From positions 2,120,990-2,184,989 of the forward strand of contig NZ_KB889965.1 of the NCBI RefSeq assembly GCF_000372865.1: 64,000 nt of DNA, written 5' to 3'. Source of the stretch: Methylosarcina fibrata AML-C10. GTDB taxonomy: Bacteria > Pseudomonadota > Gammaproteobacteria > Methylococcales > Methylomonadaceae. This document shows positions 20,099 through 30,142 of the stretch, one piece after another; the stretch's first letter is position 1, and each line of letters opens with the position of its first letter. Made by a program: the position numbers and the translations under genes. The notes under the pieces are model-generated. The model was not told the DNA's origin, did not search any database, and was given only the letters and a program-made list of their open reading frames with translations.

Positions 20099-20539
20099 TT
20101 ATTGTTTATTCTTGGATTCCGGTTGCGGCTTTTGTTGATGTTGCATCATCCTTTGCATGCGATGCTCCATCATTTGGGCTTGGTGGGCTTTCATCAGCTC
20201 TCTTTGCTTCGCTTTGAGCTCCTCTTTTTTAGCCGGATCTTTTTCGGACAAAATCTGATTGGAAAGCTCGTGCATTTTTAATAAATGATCCTGAAACTCC
20301 CGCAATTGTTGATCTTTTTGCTCCTCGGTCATACCGGGACCCATGCCCATTCCCTGCTGCATGCCCATGCCTTGCTGCATGCCCATTCCGGGACGCATGC
20401 CCGGCTGCATGCCCATTCCCTGATTCATTTTCATATCGCCTGCCGGAGCCGCGGTTTTATCCGCCGTTTCTGCACTGTGAGCGCACATCATAGGAAATAA
20501 AAGCAAGAGCGGTGTCATTGATCGATAAAATTTATTCAT
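20099..20539 (-). CDS. Exported methionine/glycine-rich protein
   Basis: A 146-aa protein with a signal peptide (MNKFYRSMTPLLLLFPMMCAHSA). Next comes a low-complexity stretch of repeated GMGMQ/PGM units (about residues 38-68), and then a Gln/Lys/Met-rich charged helix ending in poly-polar residues. Met-rich motifs of this kind often bind Cu(I), and a multicopper oxidase gene starts divergently 675 bp away; a periplasmic copper-binding role is inference. The C-terminal half (LREFQDHLLKMHELSNQIL) is predicted helical and resembles small periplasmic stress or chaperone-like proteins only in general character. No family is recognised. Confidence 0.7.
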   Translation of the reverse strand: MNKFYRSMTPLLLLFPMMCAHSAETADKTAAPAGDMKMNQGMGMQPGMRPGMGMQQGMGMQQGMGMGPGMTEEQKDQQLREFQDHLLKMHELSNQILSEKDPAKKEELKAKQRELMKAHQAQMMEHRMQRMMQHQQKPQPESKNKQ

Positions 20540-21213
20540 TGGGATCGCCTCTTGATTGATTGAAGGAAAGCCATTTTAGAAAATTTCAGAATAATAATGA
20601 AGTTGAAAAACTCTTTTTAACCTTCGGAGCCACATCGTTTTCTGCAATTTCCAATGAATGACCATTGAAAAACCCGGAAACACCGGCGGCGGTCCTGCTG
20701 GAGCGCGCGTTGTCCGGCAGATCATTTCGAGCTTGCATAATTGTGTCATTGCGCATAATCTACGACGATTGGCTTGAGCGGGCGCCCTCTTTCCAGAAAC
20801 GGTTAAAAAGTAAAAATGAGCGCCATTGAGCCGCCCGGATTTCTACCGAAATCAGGTGCCTTGCTACGAACTTTAGATGATTTATTGTGTCTTATCCGCG
20901 TTGAAAGCTCATTCCCAATGAAACAAGATTTTTCATCCTTATCGCGGAATGACACGATCCACATCGACCATTTTTTAACCGTTATCAATTCCTCATACTC
21001 TAATCCAAAAAACCATTCCTGATTTGATGAAATCCTTCCTTCATTTTTCCCTTTTTTGATGATGTTGTTTAACGTCCTCAATCGATTCATCAATAGAGGC
21101 GGCGAAGAAAGACTTCGCTCCCTTATTTTGTTAGAATATGTAAGGTAATAATTCCCATACTCGTCACGGCGAGCCGGGTAATTTTAACACGCGAAGTTTT
21201 CCGAGGTTATCGT
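20540..21213. other. 674-bp intergenic region
   Basis: No supported gene. A 96-codon minus-strand frame at 20803-21093 lacks a recognisable family and ribosome site, and I reject it. The last 100 bp are AT-rich and should carry the multicopper oxidase promoter; CCGAGG lies 6 bp before its ATG. Confidence 0.5.
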
Positions 21214-22971
21214 ATGCATAAAACACTTCTTGTCCTTGCCGGAAGTACCTTCTTGCTCCTTGTTCATCCCGGGAGCCGGGCAGCCACGGATCTGCCCCCC
21301 ACGGCCAAAGCCGAAATGGGCGCCGTGGAGGAAGTCTGTTCGAATTTCACCGATCCGAAATGGCGGGAGGCGCAAGTCGTCGATGGAGTGACCATTCAGG
21401 AGTCCAGGCTGTGCAATCCCGATAATCCGGCCGAAATCGCCGCCTTCGTCAAGGGCACCAACAATATTTCGATGGATACGCTGATGGAAACGCAACTGGC
21501 GGCCGATGCGATTACCGTATCGGACGACATGGACGGCGACGGCGACCCCGACAAATACGTTATCAAACTGGAAATTGCCGAACTCAACGGCCATTCTCCG
21601 GATAGTAAAGAGCTGGCAACGACATTCGATATCGCCCCCGGCATACAGCCTACTTTCTGGGTGTTCGCACCGAAAACGCGGGACATGTCCACCCTGAGCT
21701 TGTACGAGCCGATCGCCAACCCCTTGCTTCGCGCGCCGTCGCCGGTCATTCGCGTCGAGCAGGACGACATCGTCTGGCTGATCCTGGAAAACACCCATTA
21801 TTTGCCGCACTCGATTCACCTGCACGGCATCGATCATCCGTTCATGTCTCATGGCGGCGAAGGCAATGAAGGAGTTGCTCAAACCAGCAATATGGATACA
21901 ATGCCCGGCGAGAGCAAGCTGTATGTTCTTAAACCGCGTCAGCCCGGCACGATGTACTACCATTGCCATGTGCAGCCTCACACCCATATTCCGATGGGAC
22001 TTCAAGGGATTCTTGTGGTCGAGGAAAACCGTCCGAACAACTGGGTGCAAGTTTTTAACGTCGGCGCCGGCCAAGTGCGTCATCCGTCGGTGGCCGTGCT
22101 GGAAAAATACGCCAGGGAATACGATCTGCATTATCAGTCCGCGGACAAGGAACTGCATGAACTGGTGGCCCGGTCCGCCAACGATCCGCGCCTGATCGCC
22201 AAACACATGAACATGGAGTATGACATTACCGATGCCAGCGACGACTACTTCATGCTGAACGGCCGCGCTTTCCCGTATACGCTGAGGGAATCGCTGATTC
22301 ACATGGACAAGGACGAAAAGATAAAACTGCGCGTTTTGAACGGCCATACCGAGACGCTGGCACTGCACATTCACGGCCATAAACCGACCGTCACCCATTA
22401 CGACGGGGTCGACAACGGCCCGGGCTCCTATATTACCCGCGACGTGCACGGGCTGACGCCGGCGCAGCGTCTGGATCTGGAGCTTAGCGGCGTGGACGAC
22501 GGCCTGCACAGCTTCGGCCAGGGGATCTGGATGTTCCACGACCACGTCGAAAAAGCCTTTACTACCAACGGCACGGGCGAAGGGGGCGACATCAGCCTGG
22601 TCGTTTACAAAGGCTTTTATGACGAAAGAGGCATCCCCGCCTCCCACGGCATGAGCCTGGCGCAGTATTTCAGCAAGTCGTTCTGGCAGAAGAACTACCC
22701 GGTCTGGCAGGATTACGACGCTTGGCACAGTCTGGGATTGCCGGATCTGAAAGCCGGCTACGAGCCTGCGAAAAAAGCCGTGCAAATCACTCCTCCGCCC
22801 AAACCGGGCGCAAGCGCTGCAGTTGCTGCGACGGCCGAACAGGAAGGTTCGTTCTTCGGCAAATTGCTCTTCGGCGTGATCCTCGGCTCCATCAGCTACA
22901 TGGTCATCGCGAAGCGGCAATTGATCTACAGCCACGTCCGCGATCTGGTCAAAAACAATCTGGCCAAATAG
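21214..22971 (+). CDS. Multicopper oxidase with type-1 copper site in the first cupredoxin domain
   Basis: A 585-aa protein with a signal peptide (MHKTLLVLAGSTFLLLVHPGSRA) and a C-terminal membrane anchor (LLFGVILGSISYMVIA). Copper motifs in order: HSIHLHGIDH (about 195), YYHCHVQPHTHIPMG (about 248), LALHIHGHKP (about 382) and MFHDHVEKAF (about 440). The T1 Cys-His-Met set lies in the second motif, domain 1, while the fourth motif has Asp in place of Cys. This is the arrangement of two-domain oxidases and nitrite reductases with T1 in domain 1, not of CueO/CotA. Substrate is unknown; copper or phenolic oxidation is possible. A terminator follows. Confidence 0.88.
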   Translation: MHKTLLVLAGSTFLLLVHPGSRAATDLPPTAKAEMGAVEEVCSNFTDPKWREAQVVDGVTIQESRLCNPDNPAEIAAFVKGTNNISMDTLMETQLAADAITVSDDMDGDGDPDKYVIKLEIAELNGHSPDSKELATTFDIAPGIQPTFWVFAPKTRDMSTLSLYEPIANPLLRAPSPVIRVEQDDIVWLILENTHYLPHSIHLHGIDHPFMSHGGEGNEGVAQTSNMDTMPGESKLYVLKPRQPGTMYYHCHVQPHTHIPMGLQGILVVEENRPNNWVQVFNVGAGQVRHPSVAVLEKYAREYDLHYQSADKELHELVARSANDPRLIAKHMNMEYDITDASDDYFMLNGRAFPYTLRESLIHMDKDEKIKLRVLNGHTETLALHIHGHKPTVTHYDGVDNGPGSYITRDVHGLTPAQRLDLELSGVDDGLHSFGQGIWMFHDHVEKAFTTNGTGEGGDISLVVYKGFYDERGIPASHGMSLAQYFSKSFWQKNYPVWQDYDAWHSLGLPDLKAGYEPAKKAVQITPPPKPGASAAVAATAEQEGSFFGKLLFGVILGSISYMVIAKRQLIYSHVRDLVKNNLAK

Positions 22972-22992
22972 CTTTAATCAAGGATCAACCGC

Positions 22993-23031
22993 ACCGCCGA
23001 ACGAGAGACAACATAAGTTCGGCGGTTTTTT
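22993..23031 (+). terminator. Rho-independent terminator of the multicopper oxidase gene
   Basis: ACCGCCGAAC, a 14-nt loop, GTTCGGCGGT and six T residues, 21 bp after the stop codon. Confidence 0.9.
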
Positions 23032-23226
23032 CAAGTTCTCCTTCTTGAAACGGTAGAAGATTCTTCTGCCGAAAAGCCGGGCTCTCCTCTCTCTTCTTCG
23101 CCCGTATCAATCCGCAAATCCTTTCAAATCCATGCTCCAGCCGGCTACTCCATTGCCGCTTTTTCCTTGCTATCCAGACCTTATCCGGTTTCCGCGCGGT
23201 TCTTTAACGACCGAATCCAATATTCA

Positions 23227-23427
23227 TCAACAACAACGATTGATCCCGTTCCATTTCCGTTCCTGCCATTGTTTGAAAAACTCGGCCTTGCTTAACGGCG
23301 GCTCCCCGGCTTCATGCCCGTACGAAAGGCAACGATGTTCGGCATGATGTTTCAGATACCGTTCATAGGCATCGTCGCCGCTCAAGCGGCGCAGCCCTTG
23401 CCAGATCCGCTTAAATGCGCTAACCAT
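23227..23427 (-). CDS. ybdD: YbdD/YjiX family small protein
   Basis: A 66-aa protein: FKRIWQGLRRLSGDDAYERYLKHH, then a C-terminus containing LSKAEFFKQWQERKWN. This is the small partner that follows cstA-type genes in many proteobacteria. The start ATG at 23427 overlaps the cstA stop as TGATG, so translation is coupled. It is probably needed for function of the associated pyruvate/peptide transporter, as shown for E. coli homologues. Confidence 0.9.
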   Translation of the reverse strand: MVSAFKRIWQGLRRLSGDDAYERYLKHHAEHRCLSYGHEAGEPPLSKAEFFKQWQERKWNGINRCC

Positions 23428-25496
23428 CAATCCCTCGCCCAGTTTTCTATCAATCGACTCGGCACGTGCGGCGACTCGGTCAGGGGCGGCACCGGCTTGC
23501 CGGCCAGATGGCGGCTGCACACTCTTGCCATGTCCAGAACAATCAGCCACAGCAGACAGACGAAAAACAAGGTCAAGCCTGCGTCCAGATGCAGATTGAA
23601 GATCAGTTGCGGCGCGATGGCGGCCTTTGCGGGGGGCAATGCGCCCGCGGCCAGTTTGGCGTTCATGTCGGCGGCGGCGGCAAAGAAGCCGACCCTGACG
23701 TCGGCGCTGGCGATTTTTTCCCAGGCCGCCGTGCTGGTGATCGTGACCAGCCACGCCAAAGGCAGGCCGGTAATCCAGGCGTATTTCGATTTGCCGGATT
23801 TGATCAAAATCCCGGTCGCCACAGAGAGCGCGATGGCGGCCAGCATCTGATTGGCAATGCCGAACAAAGGCCACAGAATATTGACGCCGCCGTTCGGATC
23901 GATCACGCCGATATAGAGAAAATAGCCCCAGCCGGCCACGACGGTGGCACTGGTCAGGATGACCGAAGGCGTCCAGGACGTGTGCGCCATTTTCGGCCAG
24001 ATATTGCCGAGCAGATCCTGCAGCATGAAGCGGCCTACCCGCGTCCCCGCGTCCAGCGTGGTCAGGATGAAGATCGCTTCGAACATGATCGCAAAGTGAT
24101 ACCACAAAGCCAACAGGCCGTCTCCGAACGCACTGCCGAACAGACTGGCCATGCCCACCGCCAGAGACGGCGCGCCGCCGGTCCGTGCGAACAGGCTCGC
24201 CTCGCCCATCGCGGCCGCCAGAGACTGCATTTGCTCGACCGATACCGGAAATCCCCACGAAGTTATTTTGGCGACCGCCGCCGCTGCCTCCGTCCCGACG
24301 ATTCCGGCAGGACTGTTGATGGCGAAATACACGCCGGGTTCCAGCACGGTGGCGGCGATCATCGCCATCATCGCCACGAACGATTCCAGCAGCATGCTGC
24401 CGTAACCGATCATCCGGATATCGGTCTCGTTGGTGAGCAATTTAGGCGTGGTGCCGGAGGAGATCAGCGCATGAAAACCGGAAATCGCCCCGCAGGCGAT
24501 GGTAATGAACACGAAAGGAAAGAGTTTCCCTCCGAACACCGGTCCGCTGCCGTCGATGAAACGGGTTACGGCAGGCATCCGGATATCGGGCTGGAGCACG
24601 ATGATCGCGGCCGCAAGCAAGGCAATCGTGCCGAGCTTGACGAAAGTCGACAAATAATCGCGCGGCGCCAGCAGCATCCACACCGGCAAAATGGCGGCGG
24701 CAAAACCGTAGCCGATGATGCACCAGGCCAGCGTCAGACCTTCGTGATCGAACCAGCTCCTGAGAACCGCGTTTTGATCGACCCATCCACCCAGCGCGAC
24801 CGAGAGTAACAATAACAACACCCCCAGCAACGAGGCTTCGAGCACTTGGCCGGGCCGAAAGCTGCGCATGTAAAAGCCGACGATCATGGCGATCGGAATG
24901 GTCGCCGCCACCGTCGACGTCGCCCATGGGCTGTGCTTCATCGCATTGACCACGACCAACCCCAGCACCGCGATCAGAATGATCATGATCGCGAAAGTGC
25001 CGATTAAAGCCGAAGTGCCGCCGAGAAGCCCCAGTTCGTCGCGCGCCATCTGGCCGAGGCTCCGGGCGTTCCGCCGGGTGGAAAAAAACAGGATGACCAT
25101 GTCCTGCACGCAGCCGCCCAATACCGCGCCCACCAGGATCCACAAGGTGCCGGGTAGATAGCCGTATTGCGCCGCCAGGGTCGGTCCGACCAGAGGCCCC
25201 GGCCCGGCAATGGCGGCGAAATGATGCCCGAACACGATCCATTTATTGGTCGGAACGAAGTCGCGTCCGTTGTCCAGACGCTCAGCCGGAGTCGCGCGAG
25301 TGGCATCGACGGCCAATACCCGTGCGGCGACCCAGGCCGCATAAAACCGGTAAGCCAGAGCATAGCTGCAGAAGGCGGCGGTCACAAACCAGAGCGCGTT
25401 GATCGACTCGCCCCGGTGCAAGGCCAGGCCGCCGACGGCCGACGCTCCCGCTACGGCAAGGATTACCCACAGGATGTTCTTGGCAAGAGTACTCAT
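23427..25496 (-). CDS. cstA: Carbon starvation protein CstA family transporter
   Basis: A 689-aa inner-membrane protein with about 16-18 hydrophobic segments. Family motifs include DGRDFVPTNKWIVFGHHFAAIAGPGPLVGP (about 83-112) and ISGFHALISSGTTPKLL. CstA and its paralogue BtsT import pyruvate or peptides. It lies between yajR upstream (one-base TGATG overlap) and ybdD downstream, forming a three-gene operon. For a methylotroph, uptake of a multicarbon acid is notable but not proof of its use. The length is close to E. coli CstA (701 aa). Confidence 0.93.
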   Translation of the reverse strand: MSTLAKNILWVILAVAGASAVGGLALHRGESINALWFVTAAFCSYALAYRFYAAWVAARVLAVDATRATPAERLDNGRDFVPTNKWIVFGHHFAAIAGPGPLVGPTLAAQYGYLPGTLWILVGAVLGGCVQDMVILFFSTRRNARSLGQMARDELGLLGGTSALIGTFAIMIILIAVLGLVVVNAMKHSPWATSTVAATIPIAMIVGFYMRSFRPGQVLEASLLGVLLLLLSVALGGWVDQNAVLRSWFDHEGLTLAWCIIGYGFAAAILPVWMLLAPRDYLSTFVKLGTIALLAAAIIVLQPDIRMPAVTRFIDGSGPVFGGKLFPFVFITIACGAISGFHALISSGTTPKLLTNETDIRMIGYGSMLLESFVAMMAMIAATVLEPGVYFAINSPAGIVGTEAAAAVAKITSWGFPVSVEQMQSLAAAMGEASLFARTGGAPSLAVGMASLFGSAFGDGLLALWYHFAIMFEAIFILTTLDAGTRVGRFMLQDLLGNIWPKMAHTSWTPSVILTSATVVAGWGYFLYIGVIDPNGGVNILWPLFGIANQMLAAIALSVATGILIKSGKSKYAWITGLPLAWLVTITSTAAWEKIASADVRVGFFAAAADMNAKLAAGALPPAKAAIAPQLIFNLHLDAGLTLFFVCLLWLIVLDMARVCSRHLAGKPVPPLTESPHVPSRLIENWARD

Positions 25497-26887
25497 CAGG
25501 CTTCACCGAACTGATTGAGAAAAAGCTGCAACTGGTTCCGGTCCAGTTTCTGGTTGTCGACTTTAAGATAAGCGACGGCTTCTTCGGCATGCACGGTCAC
25601 TTCCTCTATGCCGGCAACCTTCAACAAGCCGGAAATAAATTCATCGGTCCGAAGCCGGTTTATTTTTTCCATCGAGATCAATAAATTGGCCAGATGGCGG
25701 GGAGGCTTCATCGTCAGCGAAAGCAAAAACCAACTGAACGCGGCGGCCGCGCAAAACAAAAAAACCGACTCGACCCCGTAATGGCCGTAAAACCATCCTC
25801 CCGCCGTTCCGCCGAGCCCGGCGCCCAAAAACTGGCAGGTGGAATAGATGCCCATGGCGGTGCCGCGCAAGTCGGACGGCGCGGTTTTGGAAACCAGCGA
25901 CGGCAAGGTGGCTTCCAGCAAATTAAATCCACAGAAAAACAGCCAGAGAGAAGCGATGATTCCCGGCAGGATATTATGGAACAGGGTCAATCCCAGATCG
26001 GCCACAATCAGGGAGACAATCGCGCCGATAAAGACGCCTTTCATCTTGCGCTTTTTCTCGGCAAGGATCACGAAAGGAATGATTCCCGCCAGAGAAGTGA
26101 CGAAAACCGGCAAATAGACCAGCCAGTGCCGGTCGGGAAGCAAACCGGAATCCCGCAGCAATAACGGCACAATGACGAAACTGGCGGTCAGAATGATGTG
26201 TAAAACGAAAATGCCGTAATCGAGCCTCAATAACTCGGCGTTGGCCAATACCGTGGACAATTGAGAAGGAACCACTTCGGCGTCGCGGTGGATCTTGCTG
26301 CGCTCGGGATTGGGGACGACGAAAACAATGTTCAATATGGCCAGTACCGCCAGGCCGGCTATCACCCAGAACAGGCCGTGAACGCCGATGAATCCCGCAA
26401 CGACGGGACCCAGAGTGATGGCCACGCCGAACGAGACGCCGATGCTGGCGCCGATCAAGGCCATGGCTTTGGTGCGATGCACCTCCTGAGTCAAATCGGC
26501 CACCAGCGCCATGATGGGAGCAGCGATTGCCCCGGCTCCCTGAATCGCCCGTCCCGCGACAATGCCGTAAATGCTATTCGACAGGGCCGCCACAATGCTG
26601 CCGGCGCAAAACAACAGCAAGCCCAGGACGATGATTTTTTTCCGGCCGACGCGGTCCGACCAGAGTCCGAATGGAATCTGCAAAATGGACTGGGTGATGC
26701 CGTAAATTCCGATGGCCAGGCCGATCAGCGAGGGAGTCGCTCCTTCAAGTTGCTCGGAAAAAAGCGACAATACCGGCATGATCAGGAATAAACCCAGCAT
26801 GCGCAACGCATAAATGCCCGACAAAGACCAGGTCGCACGTTTTTCCAGCGGAGTCATCGGACTCGTAATGTCCTGTATGTGTGTCAA
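25496..26887 (-). CDS. yajR: YajR-type MFS transporter with C-terminal YAM domain
   Basis: A 12-helix major facilitator protein (IYALRMLGLFLIMPVLSLFSEQLEG, GLWSDRVGRKKII as motif A) followed by a cytoplasmic ferredoxin-like YAM domain of about 60 residues (VAGIEEVTVHAEEAVAYLKVD). That combination defines YajR; the substrate is unknown. I chose the TTG at 26887, because AGGAG stands nine bases upstream; the next ATG lies 10 codons further in (MTPLEKRATWSLSG). This gives about 463 aa, close to the 454 of E. coli YajR. Its stop overlaps the cstA start. Confidence 0.88.
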   Translation of the reverse strand: MTHIQDITSPMTPLEKRATWSLSGIYALRMLGLFLIMPVLSLFSEQLEGATPSLIGLAIGIYGITQSILQIPFGLWSDRVGRKKIIVLGLLLFCAGSIVAALSNSIYGIVAGRAIQGAGAIAAPIMALVADLTQEVHRTKAMALIGASIGVSFGVAITLGPVVAGFIGVHGLFWVIAGLAVLAILNIVFVVPNPERSKIHRDAEVVPSQLSTVLANAELLRLDYGIFVLHIILTASFVIVPLLLRDSGLLPDRHWLVYLPVFVTSLAGIIPFVILAEKKRKMKGVFIGAIVSLIVADLGLTLFHNILPGIIASLWLFFCGFNLLEATLPSLVSKTAPSDLRGTAMGIYSTCQFLGAGLGGTAGGWFYGHYGVESVFLFCAAAAFSWFLLSLTMKPPRHLANLLISMEKINRLRTDEFISGLLKVAGIEEVTVHAEEAVAYLKVDNQKLDRNQLQLFLNQFGEA

Positions 26888-27183
26888 AACCGGTTTCTCC
26901 TGTAAATAAACATTCCTGTCAAGTTGGCCGTCCGGCTTGAAAACCACAAAGCCATGTTTATCTTTAAATTGAGTTCCAACGAAGCATATTTTTCAGCGCA
27001 GAAAACAACAGAAAAGACTAAAAGCCCAGGATCGCGCAAGTTGCTTGTGCCTCATCGCTCCGTTACCGTGGATGTCATCGGTACTCCGGCTCACATTCCG
27101 TCACCTCGGACGGATCGATCGGTTCATTCGGCGATGGGCCTCGTCAGAGCGGATCGGCCGAAACGGGGACGATCGCCCGGACG
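26888..27183. other. Intergenic region between purK and yajR
   Basis: About 300 bp. The yajR ribosome site AGGAG and a short AT-rich segment are at its right-hand part of the minus-strand unit. No gene or clear terminator for purK was recognised. Confidence 0.4.
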
Positions 27184-28278
27184 TTACGAGTCGTCCACCC
27201 GATCGGCCAGTGCCGTCAGCGGCTGAAGCAACGAAGACAACTGTTCCGAAGTCTCCGCGCGAACCGTCGCATGAGCCACTTTGCGGCCTTTTCTCGGCGC
27301 TTTATCGTAAAGATGCAGATGAGTCTGCGCCAATGCCAGGACTTCCTGCGGCTCCGGCAGTCCGCCGATAAAGTTGACCATCGCCGACTTGCCCACCGGA
27401 GCGGTCGATCCTAGCGGCAGGCCCAGAATAGCCCGCAAATGGTTTTCAAACTGGCTGGTTTCCGCGCCTTCGATGGTCCAGTGGCCGGAATTGTGCACTC
27501 TCGGCGCAAATTCGTTGGCGATCAGCCGGCCCCCTGTTTCGAACAGTTCGAGAGCGAGCACGCCGACATAGCCCAACGCGTCCATCAGGCGCGAAACGTA
27601 AGCTTCGGCCTGACTTTGCATCGCGTCGCCCGCGCAGCTTCTGGCAACACGCAGAATGCCTCCGCGATGCAAATTTTCCGAAAGGGGATAAAACGCCATC
27701 GAGCCGTTCACGCCGCGTACGGCAATGACCGAGACCTCCCGGTCAAAAGGGACAAACCCCTCGACAATTGCCGGCGCTCCTTCCAGCAGCTCCCAGGCAG
27801 GCCGTAAATCCGCTTCGGATTTCAGCATGGATTGGCCCTTGCCGTCGTAGCCCAGCCTTCGGCTTTTCAGAATCGCCGGGTAACCGATCGAAGCCATCGC
27901 TTGCTCAAGGTCTTCCAGAGAATCGACCGGCGCGAACTCGGGCGTGGGAATCTCGAGCGACCTGAAAAAATTTTTCTCGATCAGACGGTCCTGGGCCACG
28001 GCCAATGCTTTCGGCGACGGATGCACCCGAGTATGCGACGTCAGGAATTCGGCGACGTCGGCCGAAACATTCTCGAATTCATAGGTGACGACGTCGGCCG
28101 ATTCCGCCAGTTGCGCCAGAAGACGCGGATCCTGGTAGTCTCCGTGCAGATGCTCGCCCAGCTTGTTGGCGCAGGCATCCCCGGACGGATCCAGAAAAAC
28201 GAAATCCAGTCCTAACGGATAGCCCGCCAGGGCGATCATGCGAGCGAGTTGACCGGCTCCCAGAATCCCGACTTTCAT
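27184..28278 (-). CDS. purK: 5-(carboxyamino)imidazole ribonucleotide synthase
   Basis: A 364-aa ATP-grasp enzyme converting AIR, ATP and bicarbonate to N5-CAIR in purine synthesis. The N-terminus [22 protein letters not shown] is diagnostic, with [17 protein letters not shown] in the ATP-grasp lid and [15 protein letters not shown] in the active site. Its start overlaps the purE stop by four bases (ATGA). Length is normal (E. coli 355). Confidence 0.96.
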   Translation of the reverse strand: MKVGILGAGQLARMIALAGYPLGLDFVFLDPSGDACANKLGEHLHGDYQDPRLLAQLAESADVVTYEFENVSADVAEFLTSHTRVHPSPKALAVAQDRLIEKNFFRSLEIPTPEFAPVDSLEDLEQAMASIGYPAILKSRRLGYDGKGQSMLKSEADLRPAWELLEGAPAIVEGFVPFDREVSVIAVRGVNGSMAFYPLSENLHRGGILRVARSCAGDAMQSQAEAYVSRLMDALGYVGVLALELFETGGRLIANEFAPRVHNSGHWTIEGAETSQFENHLRAILGLPLGSTAPVGKSAMVNFIGGLPEPQEVLALAQTHLHLYDKAPRKGRKVAHATVRAETSEQLSSLLQPLTALADRVDDS

Positions 28279-28811
28279 AGATTTTCTCCCGGAGTGGTTT
28301 CCTGCACGGCTTGATTGGTGGCGACGGCTCTCGGATCGGGATGATCGAGCACCGAATCGGTTTGTTTTTGCCGGTAATCCTGCAGCGCCGCCCGGTATTC
28401 CGAATGTTTGTTGCCGATGATCGCCGCCGACAACAAGGCGGCATTGATCGCTCCCGCCTTGCCGATGGCCAGCGTACCTACCGGAATGCCGGCAGGCATT
28501 TGCACGATCGATAACAAAGAGTCCATGCCGTTCAATGCTTTGGACTGAACCGGCACGCCGAGCACAGGCAGGGAGGTTTTGGCTGCGACCATGCCGGGCA
28601 AATGGGCCGCTCCGCCGGCGCCGGCAATGATGACTTCCAGCCCTTTGCCGGCCGCGGTTTCGGCATAACGAAACAATTTATCCGGCGTCCGGTGCGCCGA
28701 CACCACTTCGATTTCGTGCGGAATGCCGAGCTGTCCCAAGGTTTCTGCGGCAAAGCGCATGGTTTCCCAGTCGGAGGCCGAACCCATAATGACGCCCACC
28801 AGTGCTGTCAT
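28275..28811 (-). CDS. purE: N5-carboxyaminoimidazole ribonucleotide mutase
   Basis: A 178-aa class I PurE, which moves the carboxylate of N5-CAIR to give [18 protein letters not shown] (about 5-18) binds the substrate phosphate, and [10 protein letters not shown] carries the catalytic His. [25 protein letters not shown] is the conserved core. A good ribosome site, AGGAG, precedes the ATG. It is the first gene of purEK. Slightly long at the C-terminus compared with E. coli (169 aa). Confidence 0.96.
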   Translation of the reverse strand: MTALVGVIMGSASDWETMRFAAETLGQLGIPHEIEVVSAHRTPDKLFRYAETAAGKGLEVIIAGAGGAAHLPGMVAAKTSLPVLGVPVQSKALNGMDSLLSIVQMPAGIPVGTLAIGKAGAINAALLSAAIIGNKHSEYRAALQDYRQKQTDSVLDHPDPRAVATNQAVQETTPGENL

Positions 28812-29207
28812 GTGATACTCCTTTTTGATCGACTCAATCCGTCCATACGCCGGCGACCGATCCTCATTAAAATGAAAAATTATCGCATAAATATCTTTGA
28901 AATGCGTTTCAAAGTTACTCGGAAGGAGTTGAGGCGTCTATATCCGGAAGACTGAACGATGACCGCGTTTCTCTTGGCCGGTACCTTTCCTGATTCTTGA
29001 CCGAGACAAGGCCGATGCCGGCTCAAGCGATTTCCCGAACGGGAGTGGAAGAGTTAACCGGATGGACGGCCTCCGGAAACCGGAAAGAGAAAGCCACGGA
29101 TTTCATTTCAGATGAAGCAAGGCTGCTCCGCATGCCGACTCAAAACTTCACTTGAAAAAAGGGAATACTTTCCGGAAAGCCCGACCGGAAAAATACATAA
29201 TATCGTA
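28812..29207. other. Intergenic region between purE and tRNA-Arg
   Basis: About 395 bp with no supported gene. The AT-rich stretch at 28865-28920 is the likely purE promoter region. Confidence 0.4.
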
Positions 29208-29285
29208 TGGCGTCCCCGGGGTGATTCGAACACCCAGTCGCCTTCTTAGGAGGAAGGTGCATTATCCAGCTTATGCTACGGGGAC
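29208..29285 (-). tRNA. tRNA-Arg (anticodon CCU)
   Basis: The minus strand folds as a full cloverleaf: acceptor GTCCCCG/CGGGGAC, D-arm GCAT/ATGC, anticodon stem CCTTC/GAAGG with loop CTCCTAA (anticodon CCT), five-base variable loop, and T-arm GGGTG-TTCGAAT-CACCC. The discriminator is G, and CCA is encoded at 29208-29210. It decodes the rare AGG codon. Such tRNA-Arg genes are frequent integration sites, but no integrase or att repeat was seen next to it. Confidence 0.97.
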
Positions 29286-29445
29286 AAAACGCCATTCTAA
29301 CAATAATGGCCCGGCTCGTGCAATGAGCCACAGGCCGCCTGACCTGCCGCATCGGACGTCACGGACCGGAATGTTACGGGTGGCGCGCGCCTCATAATCA
29401 AAGTGAGAGAGCGCTTTACTGGAGTCCGAGCCGAAGGAACGATCC

Positions 29446-29919
29446 TTACCCATTGCGGTGAGCCCGCTGTAGCCCTTCGATGTCGATTTTGGTCATTTGC
29501 AGCATGGTCATCATGACTCTTTGCGCCTTGCCGCGGTCCGGATCGTTCAACAGCTCCAGCAGAATTTTCGGAACCACCTGCCAGGTCAGACCGAACCGGT
29601 CCCGGAGCCAGCCACACGGAAGGGGTTCGCCGCCGTCGCAAAGTTTATCCCAAAACTCGTCCACTTCCTCCTGGGAATCGCAGTTCACGACGAACGATAC
29701 GGCCGGCGAAAAGGCAAACTGCGGGCCACCGTTGAGCGCTACAAACTCTTGCCCGTCCAGGCTGAAACGGAGAGTCATTACGGTTCCCTTGGGAAAGGGG
29801 GCACCTTCTTCGTAACGAGTCATTTCAATAACGTGTGAATTCCTGAAGATGGCGCTGTAAAAATTAACGGCCTCTTCGGCTTGGTTATCGAACCATAAAA
29901 ACGGAGTGATTTTTTGCAT
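29446..29919 (-). CDS. VOC-fold protein, PhnB-like
   Basis: A 157-aa glyoxalase/bleomycin-resistance-fold protein of the PhnB-like (3-demethylubiquinone methyltransferase-like) family. ITPFLWFDNQAEEAVNFYSAIF at the start, VMTLRFSLDGQEFVALNGGP, and CGWLRDRFGLTWQVVP at the end are characteristic. Members have no established common reaction. Single gene beside tRNA-Arg. Confidence 0.9.
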   Translation of the reverse strand: MQKITPFLWFDNQAEEAVNFYSAIFRNSHVIEMTRYEEGAPFPKGTVMTLRFSLDGQEFVALNGGPQFAFSPAVSFVVNCDSQEEVDEFWDKLCDGGEPLPCGWLRDRFGLTWQVVPKILLELLNDPDRGKAQRVMMTMLQMTKIDIEGLQRAHRNG

Positions 29920-30142
29920 AAAGTAGAACTCCCGAAAGGTGTTGCCGTGCCGATGCGTCTACCTGTCCCTCTGTTTTTTTAAGTATACCTTTTCCTGAGC
30001 CGAAAAGTTAGCAAGGAAGATTGCCTCCCCACTGATCACAAACCATAAATTTATTGTGATACAGCTCTCATTTTTTCGTCAATAAAACGCGTATGCTATG
30101 GCATCGCTTACAGCGAGTTCACGGATGTAAACGGTGGCAGCA

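Noticed and set aside
20803-21093. A 96-codon minus-strand frame in the intergenic region before the multicopper oxidase
   Set aside because: No recognisable family and no ribosome site; the region looks non-coding.
21184-22935. A 583-codon minus-strand frame opposite the multicopper oxidase
   Set aside because: It is the complement of a gene with clear copper motifs, and has no recognisable domain of its own.
29208-29285. tRNA-Arg as the attachment site of a genomic island
   Set aside because: No integrase gene and no repeated 3' tRNA segment were seen nearby.
30134-30142. GTG at 30134 as start of the HDOD-GGDEF gene
   Set aside because: The ATG at 30143 has a better-placed GGTGG; the difference is three residues and not decisive.
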